A stretch of 64,000 nucleotides of DNA from contig MU858168.1 of assembly GCA_033297075.1 (NCBI GenBank), forward strand, positions 50,743-114,742, given 5' to 3'. The notes under the pieces are model-generated. The model saw only the letters and a program-made list of their open reading frames with translations, searched no databases and was not told the DNA's origin. How positions within the stretch are numbered: the stretch's first letter is position 1; each line of letters opens with the position of its first letter. The stretch is from Rhypophila decipiens (Eukaryota > Ascomycota > Sordariomycetes > Sordariales > Naviculisporaceae). Positions 21,201 to 33,962 of the stretch are shown in pieces. Position numbers and translations under genes: made by a program.

Positions 21201-21872
21201 CCATCAGGAGGTCGAACAAGAGGCCTGGGTCGGGTTTGACGCCGTGCATGCGCTTGATGTTGCGGACGGATTTGGCGTAGGGTGTGCCTGCCTGGCCGAG
21301 ATGAGGCACCAGGATGTTGTTGAAGCTTCCGTCTGGCATGCGGTACTGGAAGAGGCCATTGGGTGCTTGAGGGACTGTCTCCTTGAGGATCACGTCGCTG
21401 TCTGGGGCCTTGAAGGTGATGACGTCCTCTGGACGAACGGCCTGGGGGGAGACGGGGTTGACGACTTCGTATTTGACATCGCCGCCGACATAGCTCAGGG
21501 GCGGGTGCTGGAGGTTGCCCCAGAGGGTGTCGATGAGCTTGTTGGTGAGGAAGGTCCTCGCCTTGGAATCGGGAGACAGCGAGGTGAGGATGCCAATGAG
21601 AGCTTCGGTGGATCTGTTGACATGAGGTTAGTTTAAATAGAGTATATGCACCATGGGACAGTGGCTGCTTACCCCGTTTTGTCATCCAACGGCTTTTGGG
21701 TCAAGCTCTGGATGATGGAGATAACCTCCTGGGGCGTCACCTGCGCGTGGACGGAATGAAGCTCCTTGACGACGGCGGCGGCAAGCTTGAGAGGGTCATC
21801 CAGAGAGTAAGGGGATTCCTTCTTCTCGTCGCCGTACGACTCACCGGCCTGGTACTTTTCGGTGAAGGACAT
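18237..21872 (-). CDS. ppo: Psi-factor-producing oxygenase (fatty-acid dioxygenase-cytochrome P450 fusion)
   Basis: Predicted 1149 aa, exons 21872-21673, 21613-18787, 18723-18441 and 18376-18237 (introns 59, 63 and 64 nt). The N-terminal heme-peroxidase/dioxygenase half has the distal-His region HASIIIHD (His225, His231), DLAPLYGSS, and the catalytic Tyr410 with proximal His413 in LLYRFHSC. The C-terminal P450 half ends with FSFGKHRCFGRD, where Cys1046 is the heme-thiolate ligand. These enzymes oxygenate oleic and linoleic acid to hydroperoxides and the P450 half rearranges them to diols, making oxylipins that balance sexual and asexual sporulation. Because the P450 Cys is intact, this fits PpoA/linoleate diol synthase rather than PpoC, which lacks it. 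The exact regiochemistry (5,8- or 7,8-diol) cannot be read from the sequence. Length matches the family. Confidence 0.93.
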
Positions 21873-24351
21873 GGTTATATGAGAGTGCCAGTGGTGGTGA
21901 CGGGCCTCGATGAAAATAGGGGTCAATGTTTACTCAAGGGATGAATGAGATGATGAGGCAGAAAGGAAGAAGCGCTGAACCGAAATTCAATGCCTCGACA
22001 GATAAGAAAGAGACGAGAAAGAAGCTCTTTCCTCAACTTATATCAGGCTCCAGGAACACACCGAAAGCAACTACTTTATACCCAAATTGGGAGACGCACT
22101 TCAGCCCGTTTGCAGTGGCTCAGCACTGAAAACCGACCCCTCTTCTCGCTTGGCCTGATCGGTCTGTTGACTCTCATTCGTTGTGACGCGAATAATAGTC
22201 TGTCAAAGCTGTATGCAACCATGCTGCCACCGAGCCCGCGCCGTAACTGTACAGTACGTATGTACGTGACTTGTTGGGCCCGCCGCTAGACTAGCACAAG
22301 ATCTCGGGGTCTTTTGGGCCGCCTGCTGCCATCGAGGAAAGTCGTCAGAACAAGACACCGACGAACCCCAACCGTGCTTCGGCCATGTCGTGATACCACG
22401 CACGAAATGTGTCTACGATTTTCTGACTCTGCTTATACGTACGAGGACATTTACCGTGCGGAGACGGCGGAAACGCCGTGAAACATTGCCCGAGACCCCT
22501 ATTTCCCCTCTTCCTCGAAATTCCAATAAAGCCAAGTTGGGCAAGTTAACCCCGCCGTTGTCAGAATTAGAAGAGCAGCATCTCACCTTTCCGCAGTTTA
22601 ATATCTGGAAATCCGAGTACCGTAACATCATGATCATCTGGGCGTCATGTCAGCTTCGGATCCGGAATGCGGCCGGACAAGACCGATTGGACGAGGTTGC
22701 ATCTCGAGGCCTCTTGCCGAGACAAGACTCGACATCAAAGGATGGTCTCTGTGCACCATCATGAGTTCAAAGTGCAATAATGTCTTGGTGGTTGGGTTGG
22801 TGCACCGCGAGTCGATGGTGGGATTGGCCTATCATTTCAGAGGATTATCGATAGATTGGAAGTGGTTGGTTGTTGTTATCGTCCCTCAGAGAACATGCTG
22901 CAGAATATCGGATTCAGACCCCCAAGACCCCGTTTCCGACTCCCGTCTTGTGTAGCATTTCAGCTCGCCCTATGCATGGGGATCATCCAGAGAAAGACTC
23001 GAATCGGCTTCCAGCAGCGGGAAACGCTGCGGCACTTCTGCCGTCTCCAGTCTCCTCCAGTCACTTGTGCCGTTTCCTGTCATTTCTCTTGGTGGGAAAG
23101 TCGTCAGAATTAAACATCACACCATTAGATGAGCTAGCCACTGATATGCTCCTGTCAGAAGCACGTGAGTGGTTAGCACCCACCCATCCCTACTGGGCTG
23201 TGGCTGGCTGCCTGAGACACACCCTGCGGGGAAACTGCGGCTGTAACCCTTTTGGGCCCGGTGGCTTGCTGATCGAGCGGTCGGCCTAGGGACGGGACGC
23301 CAAGTCGAGACCCTTAAATTCCCGTCCTCGGCGTCCTGTGGCTTGCCAAGTGCATGCTGAAAACATGCATGTCTCCTCCGATATCAATCCCCAGCTTCTT
23401 GTCCTTGCCTGCGAGTCATGTTCCGGCTGCGGTCTGCCTGTGGTTCGCGAATGAAGCCCAAGGAGAATATCACCTCGACCCGGCCTCGACGCCATGGCCG
23501 AGACGGACGTCGATCAATATGAGCAAGTATCGGAAGTGACCAATATCACGACAACCTCAACAAGCCATGACGTTTTCATATTCGCTCGCTTCTTCCGAGC
23601 CTGATGCATCTCTCCCGCCTTCACCTCCTCATGGAACTTCATGATGTTGAGCACCCTTTTGTTTCAAGCATCCACGTCGTTGTCTCTCCAACCCCGCATC
23701 CAACGGCCCAATCGAAGGACCAATCCATATCGACACGGAGACACCCGTCGGTCAGGTTCGACAGCCAAGACAGAAAGTCTTGTAAGTCCCAGATCGCGAT
23801 GCTTTGGAATGCACAGCAGAGCGTAGTACTGGGAAATAGCTTCTGTTGTACATCACGGCCCTCCAACTTTATCAACCCTGTCCATATCACCCGTCCAATG
23901 CCACCTTCGTAAATGGGAACTTGTATGTGTGACATGACATCCCACAGCCCGTCAAGCAGTCATTCTCATGTCAGCCATGTAATACCGGCAGCCTATCCGG
24001 TCCTATTGCTGCGTTCGGCCAAAGCTGAGCACGACTCGGACCAGATATTGTCGATCATATCAAATGCTTGGGAAAGTGAGCACAGAATGATTCGACAAGT
24101 GACAGAGACGCCGTGGCCGGAAACAGTGTTCATAATCCTGTAATAAATGGGGGATGTGTTCCCAAGCTGTGCCTTGCCAGACTGCCACTGCTTATTGATT
24201 GCCTCACTCTCGAATCTTTGCTTCTCCATTCTCCTTCTTTCATATCACCACTTCCTGTGTTACTTCATTTGTTGATTGAAGTTGGCCATACTCTTTCACA
24301 TCAGACAGCCCCATCAGTTCACCCCGGGTGACAAACTTAGCAGCTGTTAAA
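21873..24351. other. Long intergenic region between divergent ppo and DUF2235 genes
   Basis: About 2.5 kb without a supportable gene. It contains a possible TATA box for ppo (TATAAAG on the minus strand, + coordinates about 22073-22079, ~200 bp upstream of the ATG). The open frames here are short, overlap on both strands and have no motifs. A long regulatory region is plausible for a developmentally controlled ppo gene. Confidence 0.5.
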
Positions 24352-26295
24352 ATGAGCCAGCCAGAGACCCGTGTCTTTCGACATGAAAACAGCTACACCA
24401 CTACCCAGACCTCATCGAGGACCTTCTCGGGCGTGCCTGACGAGATTCCCATCTCCGCTCCCGGCCAACCCAGGAAGCTCATCCTCTGCTTCGATGGCAC
24501 TGGGAATGCCTTTAGCGGCTCCAACGCCGACACCAACGTGGTCAAGCTTTTGAACAAGCTGGACCGTAACAACCCCAACCAGTTCCATTACTATCAGAGT
24601 ATGCTCACTGCCATCAACCATGTCCCTCTGCTTTTCTGGTTTCGGTGCTGACTATTCACAGCTGGTATCGGCACATACGACATCAACGCCACCTCGGTAG
24701 ACCAATCCTTCCTGCAGTCATTCAAGTCCTCCCTGGACCAGACCTTGGACCAAGGGTTCGGCTCAGGCTTCGACGTCCACGTTCTAGCCGGGTACCGCTT
24801 CCTTATGCGTTACTATGAGTCTGTAGGTTTCTCTCCTTCTCAACCCACCACCAGCCCACCCACCATTACCATTTCAATGACTGACCCTCCCCGCTTTGTT
24901 ACATCCAGGGCGACAAAATCTACCTATTCGGCTTCTCCCGCGGCGCCTTCACAGCCAAGTTTCTCGCAAGGATGGTAAACAAAGTAGGCCTCCTCTGCAA
25001 AGGAAACGAGGAAATGGTGCCCTTCGTGTACAAGCTCTACCAGCGCTTCCTCGCAGGCGAGATCACCGCCTATGGCGCAAAAAAGGCCGACAAGAAAAAG
25101 TCCAAACTCAAACAACGCCTTGCTGCTCGCAATGGTTCTTCCAACAGTGGTCAAGCAGAACCCATCATCAACGGCACCACCCAGCTGGATCCCGATGATA
25201 TCGACGACCCCACACAATACGCCAATGACGAGATTTCAGCGTTTAGCGACACGTTTTGTCGAAAAGAGACGGTTATCCACCATGGCACGCCCGAGGAAAG
25301 GAATATCAAGGTTTTCTTCTTGGGCATGTGGGATTGTGTTTCTTCTGTTGCTGTGCTTGAGCAGAAGGCGCCCAAGCCGATGCCGGTGGCTGGCACGGCG
25401 ACGTATGTGAGACATGCGGTGGCCGTCGATGAACGACGGGTCAAGTTCAAGGCGGCATTGTTGGCGCAGGACAAAAAGGCTATCGAGTCCAAGGGTGCAG
25501 CGCACGTGGAGTACCACGAGCATGAAGATATCAAGGAGGTGTGGTTTCCCGGCTGTCATGGGGATGTGGGCGGTGGTTGGCCGGCCGATAAGAATTCTGC
25601 GTTTGATATGGGCAAGAGTATGTCTTTCTGGGATAGGGTGAAGAATGTGTTTAAAACCAGACAGCCGGACCATGCGAGCAAGTATCTCGACAAGGGGCCG
25701 TTTCAGATGAGCGATATCCCGCTTGCGTGGATGATCAAGGAGATTGAGGCTGTTGGGGAGAAAGAGCCACATGCGGCGGTGCATTGGCGGCCCGAGCTGC
25801 TGGCTAGGTTCAAGACGAGATGCAAGAAGAAGGAGAAGAAAGAACAGGCGCTTACGGGGATTATCCATGACTCGTTGAAGTATGGCTATGGTACTGGCTT
25901 TGTCAAGGTCCTGTTTTGGAAGTTCTTGGGTATGTTGCCTTCTTCCTCTTTCCATTTTCCATGTCGGGGATACTGACCTGTGCTGTTTAGAATACCTCCC
26001 CATCATCACTCGCCTGGAATTTGAGAAAGACGACTGGGTCAACGTCAGGTTCCCGCTCAACAAGGCATCGACGAGAGACATCCCAAAGGAGGCCGTCTTC
26101 CACGAGTCTCTGCTGTATCGACTGGCCAATGACCCGGATTATGTGCCCAGGAACAACCACGGGGGCGACACGGGTCCCTGCCTGCGTCACACCAAGGGCC
26201 CGGATGGCAAGTACATCCTGCCCAAGATGACCTTGCACGAGGATGTTGAAGATCACAAGACCTACAAGTTCACGAATCCGGGTATTGTTGGGTGA
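24352..26295 (+). CDS. DUF2235 (Tle1-like) alpha/beta-hydrolase
   Basis: Predicted 577 aa from exons 24352-24598, 24662-24822, 24909-25929 and 25991-26295 (introns 63, 86 and 61 nt). After a ~40-residue polar leader it starts the fold with [12 protein letters not shown] (Asp48), then IGTYD, and the nucleophile elbow [16 protein letters not shown] with Ser146. WDCVSSVAV and [11 protein letters not shown] supply the probable catalytic Asp and His; the HGDVGGGW block is the diagnostic end of the DUF2235 domain. DUF2235 includes the bacterial type VI secretion phospholipase effectors of the Tle1 family, and many uncharacterised fungal copies. No signal peptide is present, so the fungal protein is likely cytosolic. 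A charged Lys-rich insertion lies near residues 175-200. Hydrolase activity on an ester substrate is inferred; the substrate is unknown. Confidence 0.9.
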
Positions 26296-27441
26296 GATGC
26301 TTGAGGATGATACCACCCTCGCCATGTCTGAATACTGCTGTCTCCTTTGTTTGTTGTTTCTGGGTTTGCCTTGGTTATTATCACAACACAAGTACCTGGC
26401 GTCTGTATCTCTTTCTCCTGTTGTAGCTCCAGGATATTAATACTGTTTTGGTCGGGAAAAGTTAGCAACAAAGGAGACCACTCCATCCCACTGAAATAAT
26501 CACTCTCTTCTTTTCCTTGGAATCCAAATCGGGCTTCACACTCCGTCGCCGTTTTGTCTCATCGCTGCTTACCGGCGTGGTGTAGACTGCGTAGGCAGCA
26601 ACTGGATTGCTGGCGCTCCAATGTGGAGGCTTCGCTTGCACACCTTGAAGCAAGATGCAGGAATAAATCCTCAACAATGAATGTGACAAGAAATTGACCT
26701 TGCATCAATCTTGCTGCTTAAAGTTACAATCCACTTGTCGGGAGACGGTTGACAGCCAGTATGTCAAGCTGATGAATCCAAGTTTGGTGCAGATATTTCG
26801 GGGAGCATTGGAGCCCAAAGTTTCCGATAACTGGTGACAATCGAGCCCCTTTCACCATCTCAAAAGTAAACAAACGAACAGTCGCATCGCCCCCTCCCTC
26901 GGCCTTCATTCATGATCCACACTCGTTGTCGGTCAATTCCGTCCCATGTTCATCCCGTGTCCAATTCAGGAACTGAAATAACGTCAGTCGCGGGGCGAGA
27001 CCAGCCCTACAACCCCTACCCGCACGCACGTGCTCAGGCTGGAACGCTGAAAAGGTTCTGAACCGAGTTCTGGAAACGTAAAACAGTGGGACCGACTGCT
27101 GGACCCCACCCATGTCACCTGCCTGAAGGGTGGGTGGCGCATAACGTCGGGATTTCGTGGAGATTTGTTAGCGGCTCGGGTTAAAAACTCCCACTTTGCC
27201 TCTTTTCTGCTTTGTCAAATTCCTCTTCACCTCATTCTTTTCCTCCCCTCAACTTCTTGCTAAGACCCAATTACTCCCGTACTTGCTGGTATTGCTTACT
27301 GATCTCCCGAACTGTTGGCCAGTTGCTTTCAGAATATTTATTTCTGCGCTCCTGATCCAGGAACGACACTGTCGCAAACCATTTCCAGGAACCCCGCCCC
27401 CACCGCTAAACCCATCATACCATCTGTTGCAAGCGTCAAAC
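26296..27441. other. Intergenic, promoter and 5' leader of cystathionine beta-synthase
   Basis: No gene is supported. The last ~250 bp are pyrimidine-rich, typical of a fungal 5' leader, and short upstream open frames are possible in it. Confidence 0.6.
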
Positions 27442-29067
27442 ATGGCCACCACCAACGGAAGTGCCAATGGTCTCAAGGCCAGTGTCAAGATGTCGGCCAC
27501 CGAGCTGATTGGCAACACACCGCTCGTGCGCCTCAACAAGATCCCCCAGTCCCTCGGCATCGAGTGCGAGGTCTACGCCAAGGTTGAGCTCTTCAACGCC
27601 GGCGGCAGTGTCAAGGACAGGATAGCGCTGCGCATGATTGAAGAGGCCGAGAAGGAAGGGCGCATTAAGCCCGGCGACACTCTGATTGAGCCTACCAGCG
27701 GTAATACGTACGTATTCTGCCCATATCTCTATCCTTTCTTTGTGTGCCCGTAAGCTGACGTGTGATGTTTCAGTGGTATCGGCCTTGCCCTCGTTGGCGC
27801 AATCAAGGGATACAAGACCATCATCACGCTCCCCGAAAAGATGTCGGCCGAGAAGGTGTCGGTTCTGCGCGCACTCGGCGCTACCATTATTCGCACGCCC
27901 ACCCAGGCCGCCTGGGACAGCCCAGAAAGCCACATCGGTGTCGCAAGACGTCTCCTCAAGGAAATCCCCAATTCTCACATTCTCGACCAGTATACCAACC
28001 CCAACAACCCGCTTGCCCACGAGTTTGGCACCGCCGAGGAGATCTGGGAGCAGAGCGGCGGCAAGATCACTGCTGTCGTTGCTGGCGCGGGTACAGGTGG
28101 CACGATCAGTGGTATCGCCAAGGGACTGAGAAAACACAACCCCGACGTCAAGGTTATTGCTGCCGATCCGTTCGGCAGTATTCTTGCTCTTCCCGAGAGC
28201 TTGAATGAAGAAAAGGCCAACATTCCTTACAAGGTGGAGGGTATCGGCTATGACTTTATTCCCGAGGTGCTTGATCGTGAGGTGGTCGACAAGTGGTACA
28301 AGACTGATGATCGCGAGTCGTTTGCGCTTGCCAGACGGTTGATTGCTGAGGAGGGTCTGTTGGTCGGTGGCAGCTCAGGTAGCGCCATGGCGGCCATGAT
28401 TCGCGCCGTCAAGGATCTCGGGCTCGGCAAGGGCGACGTCGTTGTTGTGGTCTTGCCCGACAGCATCCGCTCCTATCTCTCCAAGTTTGCCGACGACGAC
28501 TGGCTTGCTGCCAACGACCTTTTGCCCAGCGAGGACAAGAATGTCAATGGAAAGGGCGACGCCAAGCCCACCAGTGCAGTTGCCGATGACCCATACGGCG
28601 GCGCTACCATCCGTGCTCTCCGCCTCAAGCCGGTCACTTCGGTCCTGGCCGACAGCCCCTGCTCCGAGGCCATCGAGACCATGCGCGACAAGGGCTTCGA
28701 CCAACTCCCTGTCCTCCACCCCACGGGCGGCAAGCTCGTTGGTTTGGTCACGCTGGGCCACATGCTCAGCTTCATCTCCCACGGCCGCGCCACCGCCAAG
28801 AGCCCCGTCAGCGAAGTCATGTTTGACTTTGGCCGTATCGACGAGGTGGTCACCGACCCCAGACGTTTCGGCGCTGATCTCAAGGACAAGAAGCGCAAGT
28901 ATATCGAGATTACGCTGGACACGCCGCTCTCTGCGCTGAGCAGGTTCTTGGAGTGGAACAGCGCCGCGGTGGTGACGGATAAGACAGAGGCCGACTCGCA
29001 CAAGCCTGTTGCTGTTGTTACCAAGGTGGATTTGTTGAGCTGGATGGTTAAGCAGCAGAAGGCTTGA
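27442..29067 (+). CDS. cys4: Cystathionine beta-synthase
   Basis: Pyridoxal-phosphate enzyme condensing serine and homocysteine to cystathionine, the first step of transsulfuration, in the cytosol. Predicted 519 aa from exons 27442-27707 and 27774-29067; the 66-nt intron splits the phosphate-binding loop SGNTGIGLA. Lys58 in NAGGSVKDR is the Schiff-base lysine, and [10 protein letters not shown] binds the cofactor phosphate. The catalytic domain covers about 18-345 (with GGSSGSAM near its end), and two CBS motifs follow (about 375-519, e.g. [19 protein letters not shown]). There is no N-terminal heme-binding Cys-x-His extension, so it is the heme-free fungal type like yeast Cys4. The start was chosen because the next Met (residue 17) would remove the conserved leader of the fold's first helix. 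Confidence 0.96.
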
Positions 29068-29609
29068 GCAGTGGGGTTTTATCTTGGGTTGGGGATATTT
29101 TGGTACATGATGAATGTATTGGGGAAAAGTAGTTGAAAGGGTGGGGATTTGGAATGGAATGATACCAGTTGGTTCCTGTTTTATACATGGACTCAACGTC
29201 TATGATATGGGTGGTTTTGTTTTTTCTCATTTTTTTGCATTCAAGAAGTATTGCATGGCATTGGTTGGGCGTGGATTATAGATGATTTGGGTCTCTCATC
29301 AGACTCGTTTGCAAATGGAGGTGGGATTTGTTTCATGATCTCTTTTCGCTCGGTAGAGTAGCTATTGTCGCACCCATACCATAAATATTGAGTCCCCTTC
29401 TTTGGACCGTTGGACTTTTCTTTGCCCTCAGTGTCGCAAAGGCACAAACCGATGTGATGGTATCGCTGTGTCCAACTGGACTAAGCGCCTCCCTGGAATC
29501 CTACCAACGCAATATAGATAATTAGTCTGGTATCCAAATAGCAAACACGTCCTTAGAGCAATAACCACCCTCACCCACTTGAGCCATCCTTTCGCAGCCA
29601 TACTCGCCA
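29068..29609. other. Convergent 3' flanks of CBS and SRP receptor beta genes
   Basis: Both flanking genes end here. No coding potential was seen. Confidence 0.7.
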
Positions 29610-30629
29610 TCATATCTTTTCAGCAATCCAGCGCCACCACTTATCCGCGCCCGGCCCATCCCCAACAATATTACCCCCAATAACATCAACCTCGATATCA
29701 AACTCCATCAATTGTTTAAACGAAAACTTCTCACTGCCATATTCACCTAACCACTCGCTTTCTTCGTCCCCTCCACCACCAGCAAGATCATCGTCCACTC
29801 CGACACCACTATCCAGTAATCCCTTGCTCCTCGCCGCACGAATCCGTCCGAGCTCAGCCTCAAGGTTACTCTTCACCAATGCCGCCGGGAGAGCCGTAAA
29901 CAAGTCCAATTTATTCGCTGCTATTAGGACCGGAATCGAAGGCGGGGCTTTGGAGCCCTTGGCCGAGGTTGCTCGTTTTTGGAGCGTCAGGAGGGCGTCG
30001 TAGAGATAGGACGCTGTTGATGCCAGGGAAGTATCACTGCCTGAAGTGTCCTCGCTCAAACCGGCCGCATCGACGAGAAAGATGACTGCCTTGAGCTTGT
30101 TATTGTCTGTCGTGGTGGATTTCGATGTGGTCGAGGGGTTGAGACTGTATTTGGAGTCGATTAGACGAGAGAGCGCGGCATTGCGGAGTTTGGCATGTCC
30201 GGGCGTGTCGATCAGGAGAAATTTCTTGTGCGGCGCGCCGAGGGCGTCGAGGTCGGTTTTGTACGAGGTCGTCGAGGTATCGTCTGTTGAGATTGATAGC
30301 TCGATTGTTTGTGGTGTTTGGGAGGTGTGTGTCGCGGGGACTGCATCTTGGAGGGATGGCTTCTCGGATTCCGACGAGGAGAGGTACGGGCCGCGCTCGA
30401 AAAGAGTTGTCAGGGCGGTTTTGCCTGATCCCGAGGGGCCGAGGAGGAGGACTGCCGGTAGGGTGGAATAGGATGTTGAGCGGGTGACTAGGTAGTGGAG
30501 GAGGAAGGGGAAGAGGAAGACGATTATGATGCCTATTGTGAATACTGTTGGTGTTGGTTGGAGGGAGGCTTCGATGAGGGACTTGAGTGTTTCGAGCGCC
30601 GTCGATGGGGATGGCGTTGGGGAGGACAT
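29610..30629 (-). CDS. srp102: Signal recognition particle receptor subunit beta
   Basis: Intronless, 339 aa, ER-membrane GTPase that anchors the SRP receptor alpha subunit during co-translational targeting. One N-terminal transmembrane helix (about 28-49, FTIGIIIVFLFPFLLHYLV) is followed by an Arf-like G domain: G1 GPSGSGKT at 64-71, G3 DTPGH at 141-145 and G4 ANKLD with Asn239-Asp242. The C-terminal KFSFKQLMEFDIEVDVIGGN matches the fungal family. A Ser/Asp-rich insertion (about 84-125) between G1 and G3 and a Gly/Asp-rich loop near 275-295 are low-complexity expansions. It is divergently arranged with the AKR1 gene. Confidence 0.93.
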   Translation of the reverse strand: MSSPTPSPSTALETLKSLIEASLQPTPTVFTIGIIIVFLFPFLLHYLVTRSTSYSTLPAVLLLGPSGSGKTALTTLFERGPYLSSSESEKPSLQDAVPATHTSQTPQTIELSISTDDTSTTSYKTDLDALGAPHKKFLLIDTPGHAKLRNAALSRLIDSKYSLNPSTTSKSTTTDNNKLKAVIFLVDAAGLSEDTSGSDTSLASTASYLYDALLTLQKRATSAKGSKAPPSIPVLIAANKLDLFTALPAALVKSNLEAELGRIRAARSKGLLDSGVGVDDDLAGGGGDEESEWLGEYGSEKFSFKQLMEFDIEVDVIGGNIVGDGPGADKWWRWIAEKI

Positions 30630-31508
30630 GGTTGCGGTTTCGCGATTGCGATGATCGGAGTTGGTTGGACTGAGATGGGTTGCTGTTCTGCGTTTTATTG
30701 CTGGCGCATTGTTATTAATACTCTTGCTGTGTGTTTCGTTATTGCTGGTTGTTTTCGGGTGCTGGGTTATCCGTAAATGACACCATCGTCAGTCGAGAGC
30801 GTTGATTGCGATCGGATGATCCAAAAGATTGAGATGCCACCGTCGCCGAGTCTGTGAACACAGTGAACAAGGGTTGGATCCACAATTTCCAGGTGGCTCT
30901 GGTGGGGCATTTCGCGACTGGACATCGGAGGAAAGAGCGTGATTGGACGAATGGGAAGCCCGGATTGAAGCTAAAACGCTGACCGACTTCCCTCAGCCTC
31001 GACGGGTGACGGCTTATTAACGCCAATGACCAGGGCAGTTGGACGCCTAAAAAAGTCCCCAGTGCCTTTGCCGCGCGGTCATCATCAGCCCTCTGCAGTC
31101 GTTGGTGCGCCGCCTCCTTGCTCCGAGTCTCACGATCCAGTTTTATTCGACCAACACCCGAAGGAAATACCAAGGGCTCGGCGTGGCTCGCTTTCCAATT
31201 TCTTTCTTTTGCTTGTCTCGCTTCTCACTATTTGCTGGCTTCGTTTTGGCGTTTTTACCTGCCATCAACATTTTCATCGAGCCCATGTCGCAATTCGGAG
31301 TCCCTGACTCTTGAACCCATTTCTTGGCTCACAGGGGAACCGCAGCGCCCGAGATTTTAGCGTCTGACAACGGATTACACGGATTCGACCCACAGGCTCC
31401 AGCCATTGTCCACCAGGATTGTTTCTCGTTTGCGCAAGCAAAGCTCCGGTCTGGAGACACGCGACACCGGAACTGTCGGTGAAGCCTCGAATCATCACTG
31501 TTTAAACA
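30630..31508. promoter_or_regulatory. Divergent promoter region between SRP receptor beta and AKR1
   Basis: 879 bp between the two start codons. No clear TATA box was found, which fits housekeeping genes, and no open frame looks real. Confidence 0.6.
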
Positions 31509-33962
31509 ATGTCGCATTCTCACGATGGTTCCTCCGCGCCAGGAGGAAGCTCAGCGCCCGCGCAACCACCGACGAAATCCGGCACGGCGACGCCCAAGCT
31601 GAACAACGAGATGGAGCTCGGAGACCTGCCGGGCGATGCTCCCCAGAACGACATTATGCAGATGGCCAGGATAGGTGATATTCCGGGCATGGAAAAGCTG
31701 TTTGAGTCGGCCGACTATGACGCAACATACACAGACGAGGAGGGCATCACGCCGTTACATGTAGGTTGTTACTGTGCTGGTCGTCATGGAGATTGCCTAC
31801 GATGGCTAACTGTTGTTTTCTTCTTTACCAGTGGGCCGCCATCAACAACCAATATGCCATGTGCAAATTCCTCATCGACCACGGGGCCGAGATAAACAAG
31901 AAAGGCGGCGAGAGCATCGCGACACCGTTACAATGGGCTGCCCAGCGCTGCCACTACTACACGGTCCACCTGCTCCTCCAGCACGGCGCCGACCCCTTGA
32001 TCACCGACTCACAGGGCTACAACACGCTCCACATCAGCACCTTCAATGGCAACGTCTTTCTCATAACGCTGCTCCTCCACCAGGGCATACCGGTCGACGT
32101 CGAGGACGCCTTCGGGCACACGGGCCTGATGTGGTCCGCCTACAAAGGGTTCCCAGCCTGCGTGGATGTCTTCCTCCGATGGGGCGCCAGTGTGCACGCA
32201 AAGGACGAGCAAGGCTTCACGGCCCTGCACTGGGCTCTCGTCAAGGGCAGCGCAGGCTGCATACAAAAGATTATCGAGTACGGCGCGGACCGGTTCGCCA
32301 AGACCACGACGGGCAAGACGCCTTCGATAACGGCGCAGGAGCTCAACACGTCGCGGGCCTGGCACAAGGCGCTTAACGAGTGTGGCTACGACGAGGACGG
32401 GAATCCCATTGTGCCCAGCTGGCCGGGTGCGAGCTACCTGTTGAAGGACAGGAGGGGCTTCGTCACCAAGTTTTTCTTCCTGTGGCCGTTTGTCTTGGTC
32501 TTTGGGTGCTTGTCGATACTGGCAGGCATGCCAGTATATGCGGGAATTCCCATCGCGGCTGTTGTGGGCTACTCGATCCAGTGGGTTGCGCAGCAGGTGC
32601 TCACTTATGCGCCGCCGGATATGAGGCAATTGCAAAAGACGCCGTGGATGACGGGCATCTTTGCGGGGTCGCTGTTTTGGGTTGGCGTGCACTGGCTGTT
32701 TACCATATTTCCTCACACTGCCTTTGGAGAGAGTAAGTTTGTTCTTATTCTTCATATAGTTTGAGAAGATGTGCTAACACACTCCAGACTCGACATGGCT
32801 GCTCAACTTTGTCTTTATTGCGGCGCTTTCCTTGACCACCTGGTTCTACATCAGGTGTATGGTGGACGACCCGGGCTTTGTGCCCAAGATGAACGGCATT
32901 GCGGAGCAAAAGGCCGTCATCGACGAGCTCATCGCCTTGTGGAAGTTTGACGAGTCCAACTTTTGTGTTACGTGCATGATTCGGACGCCTCTGAGAAGCA
33001 AGCACTGCCGTCGGTGTCAGCGCTGCGTTGCCAAGCATGATCAGTATGTTCCATCTATCGCCTACTTTTGGGGCTGATGACTAACATTGTCCTTTTCCTG
33101 CCAGCCACTGCCCATGGGTGTACAACTGCGTCGGCATCAACAATCACCGCCATTTCTTTCTCTATCTGATCAACCTGACCGTTGGCATCATTACCTTTGA
33201 CTTTTTGACTTGGAACTGTCCGTATCATCTGCCTCCCATTCACTTGCCCTTTGCTCACATTTCTGGTTAGATATCACCGAAGTCTCGGCCAACGCTTCAG
33301 ACGAATGCAACATCCTCGCACCAAGCCTGTGCAAAGCTGTCAACGCTGACGCCTACAGTATCCTCCTTGCCATCTGGGCAACCCTTCAACTAACATGGGT
33401 ATCCATGCTGCTCTTCGTCCAGTTCCTCCAAGTCTCTCGCGCCATGACGACCTACGAGAACATGTTTGGCATCGACAGCCACCACTCGGCAGCATCCCTC
33501 ACCTCGGCATTCACCTCGACTGGTGCCCCGCTCGATCCATCGCAATTGCCGCCCTCGGGCAGTGCTGCTCGTCCAGACGGCGGACACGGCCACGGCCATA
33601 AACATGGGCACGGTCACGGCGGTTGGCTCAAGCAGTGGGGTCGCTTGTTGGGTGTCGATGCGTTTATCGCCACTGCGACGGACAAGAACAAGGGCGGCAA
33701 GAAGAAGGGACCAAAGAAGAATCCCTATAGCAAGGGGTGCTTGACGAATTGTAAGGACTTTTGGTGTGACCCTGCGCCTATGTTTGGCAAGAGGGAGAAC
33801 GGGACTGCGGTGTTGGGCGGCGTGCCGGTTAATTATTCGGACATGTATGAGTCTCCAAGCTTGATGGAGGTTACGAGGGGGAGGGCGAGTACGAGGCGCG
33901 CGAGGGGCGATGGGAATGGGAGTTATGAGGCTGTTCCTAGGGGGGACGATGACAATGTGTAG
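31509..33962 (+). CDS. akr1: Palmitoyltransferase AKR1 (ankyrin repeats plus DHHC)
   Basis: Protein S-palmitoyltransferase of Golgi/endosomal membranes. Predicted 737 aa from exons 31509-31760, 31832-32732, 32788-33043, 33105-33217 and 33271-33962 (introns 71, 55, 61 and 53 nt). About six ankyrin repeats cover residues ~80-270 ([47 protein letters not shown]). Several transmembrane helices follow (about 315-420), then the Cys-rich zinc-binding domain ([21 protein letters not shown]) and the catalytic DHHC at 469-472, interrupted by intron 3. [11 protein letters not shown] and two more helices follow. The C-terminal tail has a His/Gly-rich stretch (about residues 585-600) and a Lys-rich patch. 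Length and order of domains match fungal Akr1. Confidence 0.95.

Noticed and set aside
21900..24350. Several open frames of 60-140 codons upstream of the DUF2235 gene
   Set aside because: They overlap in several frames and lack any recognisable feature.
25236..26129. 297-codon minus-strand frame
   Set aside because: Spans an intron of the DUF2235 gene on the opposite strand and has no motifs.
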